28,387 bases of DNA from the NCBI RefSeq assembly GCF_915070105.1, contig NZ_CAJZFJ010000026.1, forward strand, positions 1 to 28,387, read 5' to 3'. A model generated the notes under the pieces. That model was given only the letters and a program-made list of their open reading frames with translations, did no database searches and was not told where the DNA came from. Origin of the DNA: an uncultured Porphyromonas sp. Lineage in GTDB: Bacteria > Bacteroidota > Bacteroidia > Bacteroidales > Porphyromonadaceae. Position 1 is the first letter of the stretch, and each line of letters starts with the position of its first letter. Below, one piece after another: positions 8,531 to 16,829 of this stretch. The translations under genes were made by a program, and so were the position numbers.

Positions 8531-10186
8531 CTATCGAAGCCCCTGCAGACGGCGTGTCTGATCGAGACGTAGCTGTATCTGACGGATAAGCTCACGTCTA
8601 CGATCCAGCAGGGTATATCCAGCATTGCCTCGCTGGAGGAGCGTGCGGGCATTGCCCGAGCTCTGGAGCTTGAGCTTATAGGCCTGTATCTCTACGCTGG
8701 GCTTACCCTCCGTGACTGCTTGATGGACGATGTAGGCATACTGCTTGGTGGCATTGTAGAAGGCGATATATCCACCATCGAAGGTGCGGATGTAGCTATA
8801 GCCACCATCGTTGAGCAGCGTGAGGAACTCCTTGGTGAGGTAAGAGCGACCTAGGGCATCCATCCAGAAGGCCTTAGAGAGGTCGGTGAAGATCGACTGC
8901 ACGCTGGAGACTTCGCCTACATAGGGATCATCCTGAGGCTTGGTGGCATCCTTGACCACGTAGAAGTAGCCACGCACAGCCTCTCCCTCTAGGCTCTTGG
9001 TAGCCTTGAAGCGGTCATAGCTCGTATTGGAGAGGACATCATCCAGAGTACCGCCCCAGGTAACCTCTTGGGCACGTATCTCATCCTTCGTCTTCCCGTG
9101 TATGCCTTGGCTACGGAAGCTACCTAGGGGGATACGATCCTCGAGCGGTATCTTGGAGAAGGTCGGATAGTCCTTGCTCTGACGAGGCATGTAGACTGTC
9201 TCTAGTAGAGCTTGTCCCGAGGGATCATAGGCGATGTTGAGGTTCAGCGGGAGGGTCTTGTTCGTATATACATCCTGCTCAGCCGTCGTGAGGGCATTGT
9301 CCTTCTCGTAGCCATTTGCCTTGAGGAAGGCAGCGAAGTTCACGTTGTCACGCAGGTACTTGTCATCCAGGCAGAGCGTGATGGCTGCCTGATAGCCCCG
9401 ACTACGCTCGTTCTCAAACTCATACTCGAGGAGAGGCATCAGTGTGCTCTGCGTCGCATAGCGGAAGAGTACCGCCTCTCCACGCTCCCGTGTACGAGTG
9501 TGCTCACTGAAGCGACTACGCTCGAAGCGAATCACATCCTGGAGCGAAGCGGGGAACTTCTGCAAGGGGAGGATATACTGGATCGAGCCGTTCTGCACGA
9601 CCTCGATCTCACGCACGAGCGTGCCTGCCGTGAGATTGATCTTTGCCGTACGCTGTGCCTCTCCTTCGTTGGGCTGCGCAGTGATGCTGATACGACCCTT
9701 GATCCGACTATCTACGGTCAGCCAGCTCTCAGGGGTAGAGAGCTCGACCTTGAGCTCCTCGACATTTGCATAGTAGGTCAAGGTCTCTTGGCCACCCTCT
9801 ACGAGGAAGGTCACCCGATTAGCCCCTAGGTCAAGGAGCACCTCGGAGGCACTCTGGCGAAGCGTGACTCTGCGCTGCTCGCCACCAGCGTTCACGATCA
9901 CAGAGCCCTGTCGGTCCTGCCCCTGCTGGTTAGCCTTAGCACGCACCTTGAGGGTATTGCCCTCCTGCGTGAGGACGACCCAGTCGGCCTCCTGAGGAGA
10001 GGTGGCAGTCCAGTGACTGCGATTGGTCGTGACGGTAAGGGTTTGCTCCGATCCCCCCTTAGCGAAGGTAAGGCTCGTCGTGGAGAGCTCTAGGGTAACC
10101 TCCTCGGGTAGCTCCTGTGTCTTACAAGCAACGAGGAGAAGGAGCAGGAGGGATAGGCTGAATAGAGATCTGAATAGCTGTCTCAT
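8531..10186 (-). CDS. BACON-domain lipoprotein A (subfamily I)
   Basis: This 551-aa protein begins with a lipoprotein signal peptide (hydrophobic run, then LLVAC with Cys21) followed by KTQELPEE, an acidic stretch like those favouring surface export in Bacteroidota. BACON domain 1 covers about 32-112 and BACON domain 2 about 118-199; such domains are often glycan- or mucin-binding. The remaining 340 residues are a region I do not recognise, shared with the other four paralogues, including MPRQSKDYPTFSKIPL, DDPYVGEVSSVQSIF, KAFWMDALGRSYLT and GGYIAFYNATKQYAYIV. The tail is an Arg-rich predicted helix (LLDRRRELIRQIQLRL). It is closest to lipoprotein D, and it is separated from the barrel gene by a 343-nt gap with a terminator-like hairpin. 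Confidence 0.85.
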   Translation of the reverse strand: MRQLFRSLFSLSLLLLLLVACKTQELPEEVTLELSTTSLTFAKGGSEQTLTVTTNRSHWTATSPQEADWVVLTQEGNTLKVRAKANQQGQDRQGSVIVNAGGEQRRVTLRQSASEVLLDLGANRVTFLVEGGQETLTYYANVEELKVELSTPESWLTVDSRIKGRISITAQPNEGEAQRTAKINLTAGTLVREIEVVQNGSIQYILPLQKFPASLQDVIRFERSRFSEHTRTRERGEAVLFRYATQSTLMPLLEYEFENERSRGYQAAITLCLDDKYLRDNVNFAAFLKANGYEKDNALTTAEQDVYTNKTLPLNLNIAYDPSGQALLETVYMPRQSKDYPTFSKIPLEDRIPLGSFRSQGIHGKTKDEIRAQEVTWGGTLDDVLSNTSYDRFKATKSLEGEAVRGYFYVVKDATKPQDDPYVGEVSSVQSIFTDLSKAFWMDALGRSYLTKEFLTLLNDGGYSYIRTFDGGYIAFYNATKQYAYIVHQAVTEGKPSVEIQAYKLKLQSSGNARTLLQRGNAGYTLLDRRRELIRQIQLRLDQTRRLQGLR

Positions 10187-10529
10187 AATGCGCTATAAGT
10201 TTATGTATGCTGGATGAGGGGGCAGAGACTTCATCTATCCCGATGAAGCAGAGCATCCGCCCACTAGAGAAGAGTATGGAGATATGCCCTATCGCAGGGC
10301 TCTATGCCTAATGCGTGGCATACCGAGAGTAGGGACAGTGAGCTGAGAGCCCCCCTACCGCCAGCGAGTGTACTCGTAATGAGGGTAGTAGAAACAACCC
10401 CCACAGAGCAATATCCCGAGGCGAGATAAAGGAGTGGCTGCACCGTAGCCTAGGCTATGATGCAGCCACCCACAAAGAAAATGAAAAGAAAAACTAGCCT
10501 CTGACTAAACGAGGCAGATAGGAGCTTGC
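10187..10529. other. Gap between barrel gene and lipoprotein A
   Basis: It holds the hairpin at 10434-10469 and then about 250 nt of leader ahead of gene A. I found no TAnnTTTG box and no copy of the 13-codon upstream ORF seen before genes B and E, so how A is expressed is unclear. Confidence 0.5.
10434..10469 (-). terminator. Hairpin after the PorV/PorQ-like gene
   Basis: Nine-base arms (GTGGCTGCA / TGCAGCCAC) enclose a second perfect palindrome TAGCCTAGGCTA. On the minus strand it is followed by TCCTTTATCT, only moderately T-rich. It lies 61 nt past the barrel gene stop and probably ends or attenuates the B-protease-barrel transcript. Confidence 0.6.
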
Positions 10530-11498
10530 CTAGAGGCTATAGCCGAGAGTCAGCTGGAAGGCTGACTTACCCCCGCTCACCCGAGGTGTGATATACGCAC
10601 CATCTAGGGCAAACTGACGATAGCGAAGGCCCAACCCGACACTAAATGCCTTAGCACCATTCGTGTCATAGGAATAACCTAGGCGAGCAGCTATGAGCTG
10701 GTGATAGAGATATTCACCGCCGAAGTGCATGAGCACAGAGGAAGCGTCACTGGGGAGGAAGAAGTAGTCTGCACCTAGACCGAAGGATAGGTGATGCTCG
10801 CCCTCGATCCCATAGCCAAGCTCACCACCGACACCTGCAGATGCAGGGGGGAAGATCGATGGACCTCCAGTACGCTGCTGGAAGCTTGGACCGAGGTTGC
10901 GAAACTTAGCACCGACGATGAAGTCGATACCCGTCTTGGCGATCTCCTCGCTACTGCGGTAGAAGACACCCCCACCGAAGGCGTAGGCAGAGGCTGCACT
11001 ACCCTGGTCGGTAGAGATGTAGCTACCCGTGACGTAGGCAGAGAGCGTCCCGAAGCGGAGTGCATAGCCTAGATCTAGGGCATAATCCTTGAGACTCCGA
11101 GCCTTCGTACTGGACTCCTCATTGTTCCCTACAGGGTAGTACTTGAGTCCACCTAGATAGCGAACACCACCGAAGAAGGCTTGATTACCCAAGCGAACAC
11201 CTGCCATGACATCATAGAGCCAGAGTGAACCCTCCAGCCCCTCGACCTTACCTAGGAATTGTCCGCCAGCAGAGATGGACAGGAGCCCATCCTGATAGAG
11301 ACGCGAGGTGGGGTTGGCATAGATATGAGCGATATCACTCTCACCATAATGGTTCCCCCCGAGAGCAGCGGTACGAGCATCAGCAGATAGCTCCAGCAGA
11401 GGGAGAGGTCGTGTAGCCGAGGGCTTTGTCTGTGCTTGTAGCGAGGAGCCACAGAGGAGCGACGCTAGGAGCAGCAGTGAATATACTTTCTTGTTCAT
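10530..11498 (-). CDS. PorV/PorQ-like outer-membrane beta-barrel protein
   Basis: This 322-aa protein has a Sec signal peptide (residues 1-22, ending SLQA-Q). Directly after it comes LLELSADARTAALGGN (about 34-49), then HIYANPTSRLY, the start characteristic of the PorV/PorQ group of outer-membrane barrels. The rest alternates glycine- and aromatic-rich beta strands (for example FFGGVRYLGGLKYYPVG) and ends in the strand FQLTLGYSL. PorV is the shuttle that takes type IX cargo to the sortase complex; PorQ is a related accessory protein. The gene begins 12 nt after the protease gene, whose product carries a type IX sorting domain, so a dedicated partner role is a reasonable inference. It could also be a general paralogue; I do not assign a symbol. 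Confidence 0.8.
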   Translation of the reverse strand: MNKKVYSLLLLASLLCGSSLQAQTKPSATRPLPLLELSADARTAALGGNHYGESDIAHIYANPTSRLYQDGLLSISAGGQFLGKVEGLEGSLWLYDVMAGVRLGNQAFFGGVRYLGGLKYYPVGNNEESSTKARSLKDYALDLGYALRFGTLSAYVTGSYISTDQGSAASAYAFGGGVFYRSSEEIAKTGIDFIVGAKFRNLGPSFQQRTGGPSIFPPASAGVGGELGYGIEGEHHLSFGLGADYFFLPSDASSVLMHFGGEYLYHQLIAARLGYSYDTNGAKAFSVGLGLRYRQFALDGAYITPRVSGGKSAFQLTLGYSL

Positions 11499-11510
11499 GG
11501 GGAGGGAAGA

Positions 11511-14294
11511 TTAGTTTTTGACGAAGGTCTTGGTGGTGGTACCCTGAGAAGACTTCACCTTGATCGTGTAGGTACCAGGGGCGAGTGATTTCACTGGGAT
11601 TCTGATCGTACCATCACCTCCTGTGGAGAACTTGCGGTCAAGGGCCTTTGCTCCGAGGAGACTATAGATCTCGACAGAGACCTGACCAGCTGTCGGATTG
11701 ACGACTAGGTTGAGGGTCGTCTTGGCTGGGATAGGATAGATCGAATAGAGCACATCAGAGACATCAGCTACTACACGTACTGGGATCTCGGTCTGGATAG
11801 GGGTGCTAATCCCATCAGATACCTCGACTGTGATCCGAGTAGCTCCAGCCTTGAGTCCATGTATGGTGAGTGTACCCTTGGCCGAGACACTAGCAGAGGC
11901 GACTGAGGCGTTGGAGCTCGTGACCTTGTAGGTCAGAGGAATGCCCTCCGTACGTGTGGCTAGTAGCGCTGGGATCTCCATAGGTAGAGAGCGAGAGATA
12001 CCGACTACCTGAGCAGCCTGCGTGGAGGCATTGAAGGTCGGAGCCACATAGGTATAGACTTCGAAAGGTACGATGAGCTCTGTCTTGGCGCCAAGGACGT
12101 CCATGGCCGTGATCTTGATCTCATAGTTGCCTGGCTCAGCTACTGCACGCAGAGTGAAGTCGATCTTGTCGCTCTTGACCGTACTGCTCACACCTCTGGT
12201 TTCACCAGCGATGTTGATGGATACCTTCTGTCCATCTGGGTCTGAGTAAGCGACAGAGAACGTGGGAGCCTGGGCAGACGAGACACGTAGCTTACCCTTG
12301 GCCTCAAGGGTTAGGACTGGTGGATTGTTCTTACGTGTAGTGAATTCTGAGAAGGAAGGATGAGACGTTTGTTCCCATCTATCGACTGCCACGACACCGA
12401 CGTAGTACTTCGTATTGTCCTTGAGCCCACTGAGGGGGACAGATACCTTAGCCTTGGCAGCATAGCCTAGGCCATTGACCTTAGCATAGAATGCCTGCTT
12501 GTAGTTATCCTCCTTCAGTGGTGTAGTGGAGAGGTAGAAGCGATATTCCAGAGGCTTCCCACCCTGAGCCTCGACACCTGTCCAAGAAACATCGGCCGTC
12601 GTGAAGGAGATATTGTCAACCTTGACATCGGTGATTGCTCCAGGCTCAATCCCTGTATTGGTAGCAAAGAGAGCAGAGGCATCTATATACCCACGACCGA
12701 GACGTGTCCTGTAGTTAGGGTTCTCAGCATCGATATCCTTATTCTTGAGGGAGCCGAGGAGGCGGATCTCACATTCCTTGTTGGTGAAGCCTTGCTTACC
12801 AAACTGGGAGACTAGCAGAGCCGCTATACCCGAGACGTGGGGACAAGCCATAGAGGTACCCTGCATATAGCCATACTCCTGAGTACCCATAATCTTCTTG
12901 GAGAGCGTACTGAGCACTCCGCCATTAGTATATCTTTCATCACCCCCTGGAGCCATGATATCGACCCAGTCACCGCGGTTGGTGTAGGGAGCAGCTTTCC
13001 ATCCTGGCCCCATTGAGGATACAGCGATGACAGGTGGATAGGCTCCAGGGAAGGAGCGATAGTCCTGACCATCGTTACCAGCAGCAAAGATAACGACCCC
13101 ACCCTTCATGGGAGAATTTGAGAGCTGGTTGCCATCATTGTCACAGCCTGCATTCTTAATGAAGTAGTCGATAGCTTCCTTGAGGGACAGAGGAATTTCG
13201 GTAATCCCAGAGCCGTAGCGGAATCCCCAGGAGTTCTGTGCAATGACAGCTCCATTATTGGCGGCATAGACGAGTGCACGCTGAGAATTCCCGTTCTCTC
13301 TCTCCTTTCCGAAGATCTGGCAGCTCATCAGGCGTACCCCAGAGTTAGGAGAGCCATTCCCCCCAGCAATACCACAGACCCCAATGCCATTACCATTGCG
13401 GGCAGCCACTGTACCTGCTACGTGTGTCCCATGTGAGACATCATCGGGGTAGAGTTTGGGGTGTCCTTGACCACCATTGTAGTTGCTCAAGAAGTTGGCA
13501 CCATGGATATCATCGATGACGCCATTCCCATCGTCATCCACTCCAGTAGTCCCATTCTTCTCCTTTTCATTGACATAGAGATTATCCACGAGGTCTGGGT
13601 GCTCAATATCAATTCCACCGTCGATGATAGCAACGATGACGTTGGGTGTCCCTGTCTGTGACTCCCAAGCCTTGAAGAGGCCAATATCGGCACCAGCGAC
13701 TCTATGATCCCCTGCCCCAGTATTATTGTAGTGCCACTGATTAGCCAGTTGGGGGTCATTAAAGGGCAGTGCCTCATGTCTAGTGGCAGGGGGGACATCC
13801 ACCCCGACAGGCTTGCCCTGAGGACGCTCGAGCTGAAGGACGGGCTCCGTGTAGTCGATCTCAGGGATGCTCATCAGGGACTGCATTGCGGCATGTAGAT
13901 CCTGTTTCTCATCGAAGTGGACAACATACCAGAGGTCGAGCCCCGCCTTGCGCATACGCTTTTCGTAGCGAGGATCAATGGGGAAGAGGGGCTCCATCGA
14001 GCGCGAGCCAAGGCTCTGGAGGGCCGTGGAGAAGCGAGAGGGGAGCGTCTGCATAGCGGTATTGCTCCCTTCGTCGAAGGCCTGAAGACTCGGCTTGGCG
14101 CTACGGCGGATGCGAATGTAGAGTTCCCCTGGAAGAGCTCCCTCAGTAGGGAGATGAGAGGGGAGGAGATCAGAGCGCAGATCGGAAGCGGTCTGTTGCT
14201 CCTTCCCTGTGGGAGGAGCTTGGTCCAGCTCCTTCTGACAGGCCGTGATCGCCAGTCCAGCAAGGAGCGATAGGGTCAGTACTGTCCTTTTCAT
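11511..14294 (-). CDS. Subtilisin-like (S8) protease with lipobox and type IX sorting domain
   Basis: The 927-aa product has a signal peptide with the lipobox ITAC (Cys19) followed by QKELD, similar to acidic surface-export signals. Residues 50-160 form a propeptide-like region. The S8 domain carries Asp225 (AIIDGGID), His288 (SHGTHVAG), oxyanion Asn407 (AAGNDG) and Ser481 (GTSMACPH), so it should be active. A fibronectin-III-like domain (about 555-650), cadherin/Ig-like repeats (660-840) and a C-terminal sorting domain of about 75 residues follow (YPIPAKTTLNLVV ... GTYTIKVKS). Both a lipid anchor and a type IX signal are present, which is unusual. The open frame continues 104 codons upstream across the end of gene B, but the signal peptide fixes the start at 14294. 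It is 85 nt after lipoprotein B and 12 nt before the barrel gene. Confidence 0.9.
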   Translation of the reverse strand: MKRTVLTLSLLAGLAITACQKELDQAPPTGKEQQTASDLRSDLLPSHLPTEGALPGELYIRIRRSAKPSLQAFDEGSNTAMQTLPSRFSTALQSLGSRSMEPLFPIDPRYEKRMRKAGLDLWYVVHFDEKQDLHAAMQSLMSIPEIDYTEPVLQLERPQGKPVGVDVPPATRHEALPFNDPQLANQWHYNNTGAGDHRVAGADIGLFKAWESQTGTPNVIVAIIDGGIDIEHPDLVDNLYVNEKEKNGTTGVDDDGNGVIDDIHGANFLSNYNGGQGHPKLYPDDVSHGTHVAGTVAARNGNGIGVCGIAGGNGSPNSGVRLMSCQIFGKERENGNSQRALVYAANNGAVIAQNSWGFRYGSGITEIPLSLKEAIDYFIKNAGCDNDGNQLSNSPMKGGVVIFAAGNDGQDYRSFPGAYPPVIAVSSMGPGWKAAPYTNRGDWVDIMAPGGDERYTNGGVLSTLSKKIMGTQEYGYMQGTSMACPHVSGIAALLVSQFGKQGFTNKECEIRLLGSLKNKDIDAENPNYRTRLGRGYIDASALFATNTGIEPGAITDVKVDNISFTTADVSWTGVEAQGGKPLEYRFYLSTTPLKEDNYKQAFYAKVNGLGYAAKAKVSVPLSGLKDNTKYYVGVVAVDRWEQTSHPSFSEFTTRKNNPPVLTLEAKGKLRVSSAQAPTFSVAYSDPDGQKVSINIAGETRGVSSTVKSDKIDFTLRAVAEPGNYEIKITAMDVLGAKTELIVPFEVYTYVAPTFNASTQAAQVVGISRSLPMEIPALLATRTEGIPLTYKVTSSNASVASASVSAKGTLTIHGLKAGATRITVEVSDGISTPIQTEIPVRVVADVSDVLYSIYPIPAKTTLNLVVNPTAGQVSVEIYSLLGAKALDRKFSTGGDGTIRIPVKSLAPGTYTIKVKSSQGTTTKTFVKN

Positions 14295-14379
14295 TGTTCT
14301 ATACCTTGAGTTAATGGGTGAAGTTGTTACCCAATATTGGGATTCTTGATAGGATGTATAGTGAGTGTTTAGTGATGAG

Positions 14380-15996
14380 CTATATATGACGGCAGCGGGC
14401 ACTAAGACGATTGAGGAAGGCCTTACGTCTCTGTATAGAGCTGGTGGCAAGGAGCTCGTGAGCCGAACCTCCACCATCATCAAGTTCGATGAAGTGCGAC
14501 TGAATGTCGAGGACGAGCTCACCCTTGTACTTGAAGAGACGTAAGACATAGGCCTGCGACTTGGCTCGATTGACAAAGACGTAGCTCGCATTCTGTGTCT
14601 GGCCATAGTAAGGGAAGCCAGCCTTGGTGAAGAGCTCCTGCACCTCCTCGGTCAGGTGGTAGTGTCCATCGATTTCATCCAGCCAGTAGGCGAGGTTGAT
14701 CTTCGAGTAGTAGGCTAGGACATCCTCTACCATATTGAGGTAAGGGTCATCGAGCTGTGTCGGTGTGATGATGTAGAAGTAAGCTCGGACGATTTCCTCT
14801 TCTAGGGATTTGCTGGGTATGAAGAGGTCATACATTCCAGGGGTGTTCTCATCCCGTTTGCTGCCCTGCTCAGCCTCGTACTTACGGACGTCCTCCTGCT
14901 TCTTCCCTATCTTTTCCAGATTACGGTGACCCAGGAAGAGGGTCTGATGCTGCATAGGGAGGTGGGAGAAGGTCGGATACTTAGCCCTTTGGATAGGGTC
15001 GTAGACAAACTCTAGCTTAGCTCCTCCAGAGAAGATCGTCACGAGCAGCTGTAGGGGCAGCTTCTCATTCTTGTATACCGTGTAGACGTTATCTGGGGAG
15101 CTAGCCCCCTTGACGAAGCCATAGGCCTTGACAGCCTCTTCAAAGTCTGCATTCCCCTTGATCAACGACTGATCCATATAGAGCAGTGTAGCCATCGTAA
15201 AGCCAGGGCTCGTAATCTCGTTGTACTGATACTGTACGAAGGGAACCACCTTGCTCTTGGTCAGGAAGCGATAGGTCGGATACTGCTCATCTGTAGCTTC
15301 TTTGGCATAGAGCAGCTTGTGTCCTCGCTGCTCCTCATATCGGAGCGTGCTGTAGAGATCCTTGGGGAAATCCAGTAGGGGGAAGATATATGGACTATTC
15401 CCCTCTTGGACGACGGTTATCTCCTGCACACCTGAGCCTAGGGTCAGTCCGATCTGAGCGGTACGTCTAGCCTTATTCGTATTAGGCTTGGCAACGAGAG
15501 TGAAGCCTGAGTGTGTCTGTCGTTTGATGGAGAGCCAGTCAAGGGAAGCTGGCAGATCGACCTTCACGGCATCGACATTAGTCGTATATGTGATCTGTTG
15601 CTCTCCTCCCTCTGTGGAGAACGCTACGAGGGGTGTCGCTATATCGAGATAGGCTTCGGCTGCACTTTGGCGGATGGTGACACGTCGCTGTAGTCCTCCT
15701 GCATTGATGAGGACAGCACCTTGGCGATCCTGTCCTTGGTCGTTTGCTCGGGCATGCACACGTAGTGTTTGTCCCTCTTGGGTAAGCGTAATCCAAGTAT
15801 TCTCCTGAGGGGAGAAAGCTGACCAAGAGTCCTTGTTGGTCATAATCGTTATGCTCTTATCGCCTGCCTCCTTTGCGAAGGTGAGGGTGGTGGCTGAGAG
15901 CTCTAGGCTCGGCTCTTCTACCTCGTTCTGCTGCTTACAAGACATCGGTAGTAGGAGTAGCAGGGCAAGGATCGTATGTAATATTCTGTATCTCAT
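14380..15996 (-). CDS. BACON-domain lipoprotein B (subfamily II)
   Basis: This 538-aa protein has a lipobox LPMSC (Cys20) followed by KQQNEVEEP. BACON 1 covers about 31-111 and BACON 2 about 116-198. The shared C-terminal region has YPTFSHLPM, LGHRNLEKIGKKQEDVRKYE, DDPYLNMVEDVLAYY, LAYWLDEIDGHYHLTEE and YVFVNRAKSQAYVLRLF. The tail is short and basic (RRKAFLNRLSARCRH). It is closest to C and E. It is the first gene of the second lipoprotein operon, preceded by a leader of about 570 nt with the 13-codon upstream ORF, and is followed by the S8 protease. The role is unknown; glycan or host-protein binding at the cell surface is an inference from BACON domains. Confidence 0.85.
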   Translation of the reverse strand: MRYRILHTILALLLLLPMSCKQQNEVEEPSLELSATTLTFAKEAGDKSITIMTNKDSWSAFSPQENTWITLTQEGQTLRVHARANDQGQDRQGAVLINAGGLQRRVTIRQSAAEAYLDIATPLVAFSTEGGEQQITYTTNVDAVKVDLPASLDWLSIKRQTHSGFTLVAKPNTNKARRTAQIGLTLGSGVQEITVVQEGNSPYIFPLLDFPKDLYSTLRYEEQRGHKLLYAKEATDEQYPTYRFLTKSKVVPFVQYQYNEITSPGFTMATLLYMDQSLIKGNADFEEAVKAYGFVKGASSPDNVYTVYKNEKLPLQLLVTIFSGGAKLEFVYDPIQRAKYPTFSHLPMQHQTLFLGHRNLEKIGKKQEDVRKYEAEQGSKRDENTPGMYDLFIPSKSLEEEIVRAYFYIITPTQLDDPYLNMVEDVLAYYSKINLAYWLDEIDGHYHLTEEVQELFTKAGFPYYGQTQNASYVFVNRAKSQAYVLRLFKYKGELVLDIQSHFIELDDGGGSAHELLATSSIQRRKAFLNRLSARCRHI

Positions 15997-16483
15997 CGTG
16001 TGTCGTGATGCTCTATATTCAAATTGATCTAGGATGACTTGCTCCCTCCCTGCTCGCTAGGAACAAGGGGGACTCAAGGAAGGTAGCCACATTGGCTATA
16101 GATAGAGCGAACTATGAGCTAGACCTATCACTCTGAACAGACCAGAGGAGGACGAAGGTTAAGGATGCACTGACACTCCCAAATACTACAGGCTGTATGC
16201 CTAATGGTAGCTACAAAAGAAAGGCAAAGGATATGTAGTGAATCCGTCGTGTACCCTGCAATGTAGTAAGAGAAGGGGGACTACATGGAGAGGGGAGTAA
16301 CCATAGGAGCTCTGAAGAGAAGATCTATATAGAGAAACTATACCGTCTTCTCAACAAATGGTAAAGGTGTAAGATCTGTGGCCATGAGCATACGTTTGTG
16401 AGTGAAGGGCACTCCTAAAGCTCATACGATACAGGTGGGGAGCCGACCCACTAGGACGTAGGTGAATATAATCACCGCGAACT
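15997..16483 (-). promoter_or_regulatory. Long 5' leader of lipoprotein B, distal part
   Basis: Between the upstream ORF and the start of gene B lie nearly 490 nt without a credible ORF. A hairpin with arms GAGAAGA (16317-16323) and TCTTCTC (16346-16352), enclosing further CTATA/TATAG pairing, lies in the middle. The two small stem-loops next to the upstream ORF are listed separately. Leaders of this length usually mean post-transcriptional control or an RNA processed from the leader. Confidence 0.5.
16435..16476 (-). promoter_or_regulatory. Paired stem-loops in the leader of lipoprotein B
   Basis: On the minus strand, stem-loop 1 (16461-16476) pairs GGTGA with TCACC. Stem-loop 2 (16435-16451) pairs GTGGG with CCCAC around the 7-nt loop TCGGCTC. 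The same pair follows the upstream ORF of lipoprotein E, where the loop is TCGGCCC and the outer stem pair is C-G instead of G-C. No T tract follows. Confidence 0.65.
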
Positions 16484-16525
16484 TCAGAAGCCCAAAATCA
16501 TATCTGGGTTCGTTTGTTTGTTCAT
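16484..16525 (-). CDS. 13-codon upstream ORF (leader peptide) before lipoprotein B
   Basis: ATG-to-TGA frame encoding MNKQTNPDMILGF. Its position (45 nt from the predicted transcription start), exact length and N-terminal M-x-K-Q match the ORF ahead of lipoprotein E at 22316-22357, where the peptide is MDKQAFTEMVMDD. The rest of the peptide is not conserved, so translation of the start region or ribosome position may matter more than the product. No direct evidence of translation. Confidence 0.5.
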   Translation of the reverse strand: MNKQTNPDMILGF

Positions 16526-16575
16526 AAGTTATCTATTCGCTCCTATAGGGAGAAGTTACTCTCACTTTCTTTGCT

Positions 16576-16607
16576 CAAAGGTAGACAATTGCATTCGAAA
16601 ACACAAA
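16576..16607 (-). promoter_or_regulatory. Promoter of the B-protease-barrel operon
   Basis: On the minus strand, TTTG (16604-16607), a 20-nt spacer and TACCTTTG (16576-16583) match the Bacteroidota bipartite consensus fully. Transcription should start near 16570, giving a leader of about 570 nt. Confidence 0.7.
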
Positions 16608-16772
16608 ATATCCAGCTATTTCATCTCCACCCTATCCTGATAGGGAGTATACCCAACAGGCAATGCCTCTATTCTCAAAGTCTTCGATAAGGAAAGGATT
16701 ATCGGATAGGGCGCATAGACATCCCCAAGCAAAGGATAATGTAGATACCTTAACTAAGGCGATACATACCTA
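16608..16772. other. Spacer between the two lipoprotein operons
   Basis: It lies between the promoter of B and the terminator of C. A TATCCTTTG on the minus strand near 16733-16741 resembles a -7 box but has the wrong internal spacing. I see nothing else. Confidence 0.4.
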
Positions 16773-16813
16773 CTGGGGTAGGAGTGATAGAAGGTCTATC
16801 ACTCCTACCCCAG
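16773..16813 (-). terminator. Strong hairpin ending the E-D-C operon
   Basis: Perfect 18-bp arms (16773-16790 and 16796-16813) with a 5-nt loop begin 17 nt past the stop of lipoprotein C. The minus-strand tail TAGGTATG is not T-rich, so it may work with Rho or mainly protect the 3' end. Confidence 0.7.
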
Positions 16814-16829
16814 CTAGTATGAGAGCTAC

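Noticed and set aside
9212..9829. Plus-strand ORF of 205 codons
   Set aside because: It lies wholly inside lipoprotein A on the other strand, which has a signal peptide and recognised domains; it is an antisense shadow.
14330..14341. Palindrome CCCAATATTGGG upstream of the protease as an operator
   Set aside because: It is only 12 bp, lies inside a predicted operon gap and has no promoter box next to it.
14295..14606. N-terminal extension of the S8 protease frame
   Set aside because: It overlaps the end of lipoprotein B, is Ser/Arg-rich without conserved features, and would bury the signal peptide that begins at 14294.
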